Shown piece by piece: positions 63,719 through 64,000 of a stretch of DNA of 64,000 bases. Below the pieces are notes generated by a model, which had not been told where the DNA came from, searched no databases, and saw nothing but the letters and a program-made list of their open reading frames with translations. Source of the DNA: Agrypnia vestita (lineage: Eukaryota > Arthropoda > Insecta > Trichoptera > Phryganeidae); assembly GCA_016648135.1 (NCBI GenBank), contig JADDOH010011043.1:31603-95602 (forward strand), given 5' to 3'. The translations under genes and the position numbers were made by a program. The first letter of the stretch is position 1; each line of letters begins with the position of its first letter.

Positions 63719-64000
63719 TCACCTGTAGATGAGAGAGGCGGGTGGTGCGCGCGAAACTGAGGAGGAAAGAGAGTAGAGGAGATAGAGAGAGAGAGAAGGA
63801 GAGAGGTAAATATAGAGAAGAAATAGAGAGTAGAGACAGAGGAGGAGAGAGGAGAGATAGATAGAGACAGAGGATAGATAGAGAGAATAGAGGAAGACAG
63901 AGATAGAAGACGAGAGAGATATAGAGAGAGATAGATATAGAGAGAGTATATATAGATATATACATAGATAGATATATGTGATCTATATATATATATATAT
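63719..64000. repeat. Purine-rich (GA)n satellite running into (TA)n
   Basis: AGAGAGAG/GAGGA-type sequence dominates from about 63730 to 63945, then TATATAGATA sequence to the window end. The long minus-strand frame in it (serine, leucine and tyrosine repeats) is an artefact of the repeat. Confidence 0.92.

Noticed and set aside
63711..63965. 84-codon minus-strand frame rich in S, L and Y
   Set aside because: It is the translation of a purine-rich simple repeat.

Overview
This is AT-rich DNA from a large, repeat-laden animal genome, almost certainly an arthropod and most likely an insect; the order cannot be fixed from the sequence. The evidence is the mix of degraded mobile elements: a mariner transposase, a TTAA-flanked piggyBac-like element, PIF/Harbinger and hAT-type pieces, many 5'-truncated non-LTR retrotransposon (LINE) tails, a Penelope-like GIY-YIG fragment, two families of tRNA-derived SINEs, and foldback elements with very long arms. 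No intact protein-coding host gene is visible. The only candidate host exon is a weak one on the minus strand at 48291-48467.

Layout. 1-1.5 kb: a PIF/Harbinger relic whose transposase start is broken only by stop codons. 1.85-5.2 kb: a nested pair, an outer piggyBac-like element (TTAA, 15-bp inverted ends) holding an inner element with AGGGCGATTCC ends, seven copies of GTTGCACCCGCGAT near those ends, and decayed reading frames I could not assign to a named superfamily. 6-10 kb: SINEs and AT repeats. 11-14.2 kb: two LINE tails and a mariner. 16.9-25.5 kb: hAT-like ends, a LINE with a mutated catalytic motif, two large inverted repeats carrying hammerhead-ribozyme-like cores, and a TA-flanked 680-bp MITE. 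26-28.5 kb: a 0.5-kb foldback, a LINE tail and the Penelope-like fragment. 29.5-38 kb: a tandem SINE, LTR-like segments, a second LINE with a mutated catalytic motif, and a three-copy tandem repeat. 39.6-47.8 kb: foldbacks, SINEs and LINE tails, one of them with a clean poly(A)-like AAAAT tail. 48-56.9 kb: the candidate exon, a 1.3-kb nested inverted repeat, and a family of related LINE tails, one split by a small insertion. 57-64 kb: a 50-bp tandem repeat, a hAT-like element, a SINE, a GC-rich island near 62.75-63.05 kb, and purine-rich satellite to the end.

The most interesting theme is a set of hammerhead-like cores (CTGANGA, a short hairpin, then GAAAC) scattered over at least seven sites. 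Several occur as convergent pairs in inverted repeats, and one directly follows a recognisable Penelope-like GIY-YIG coding remnant. Hammerhead motifs in Penelope-like elements are established knowledge; the convergent palindromic arrangement and the extra base before helix II in these copies deserve a check. A second theme is an uncharacterised interspersed family built on a TGATCA palindrome, present in eight copies. All coordinates and alignments were made by eye.
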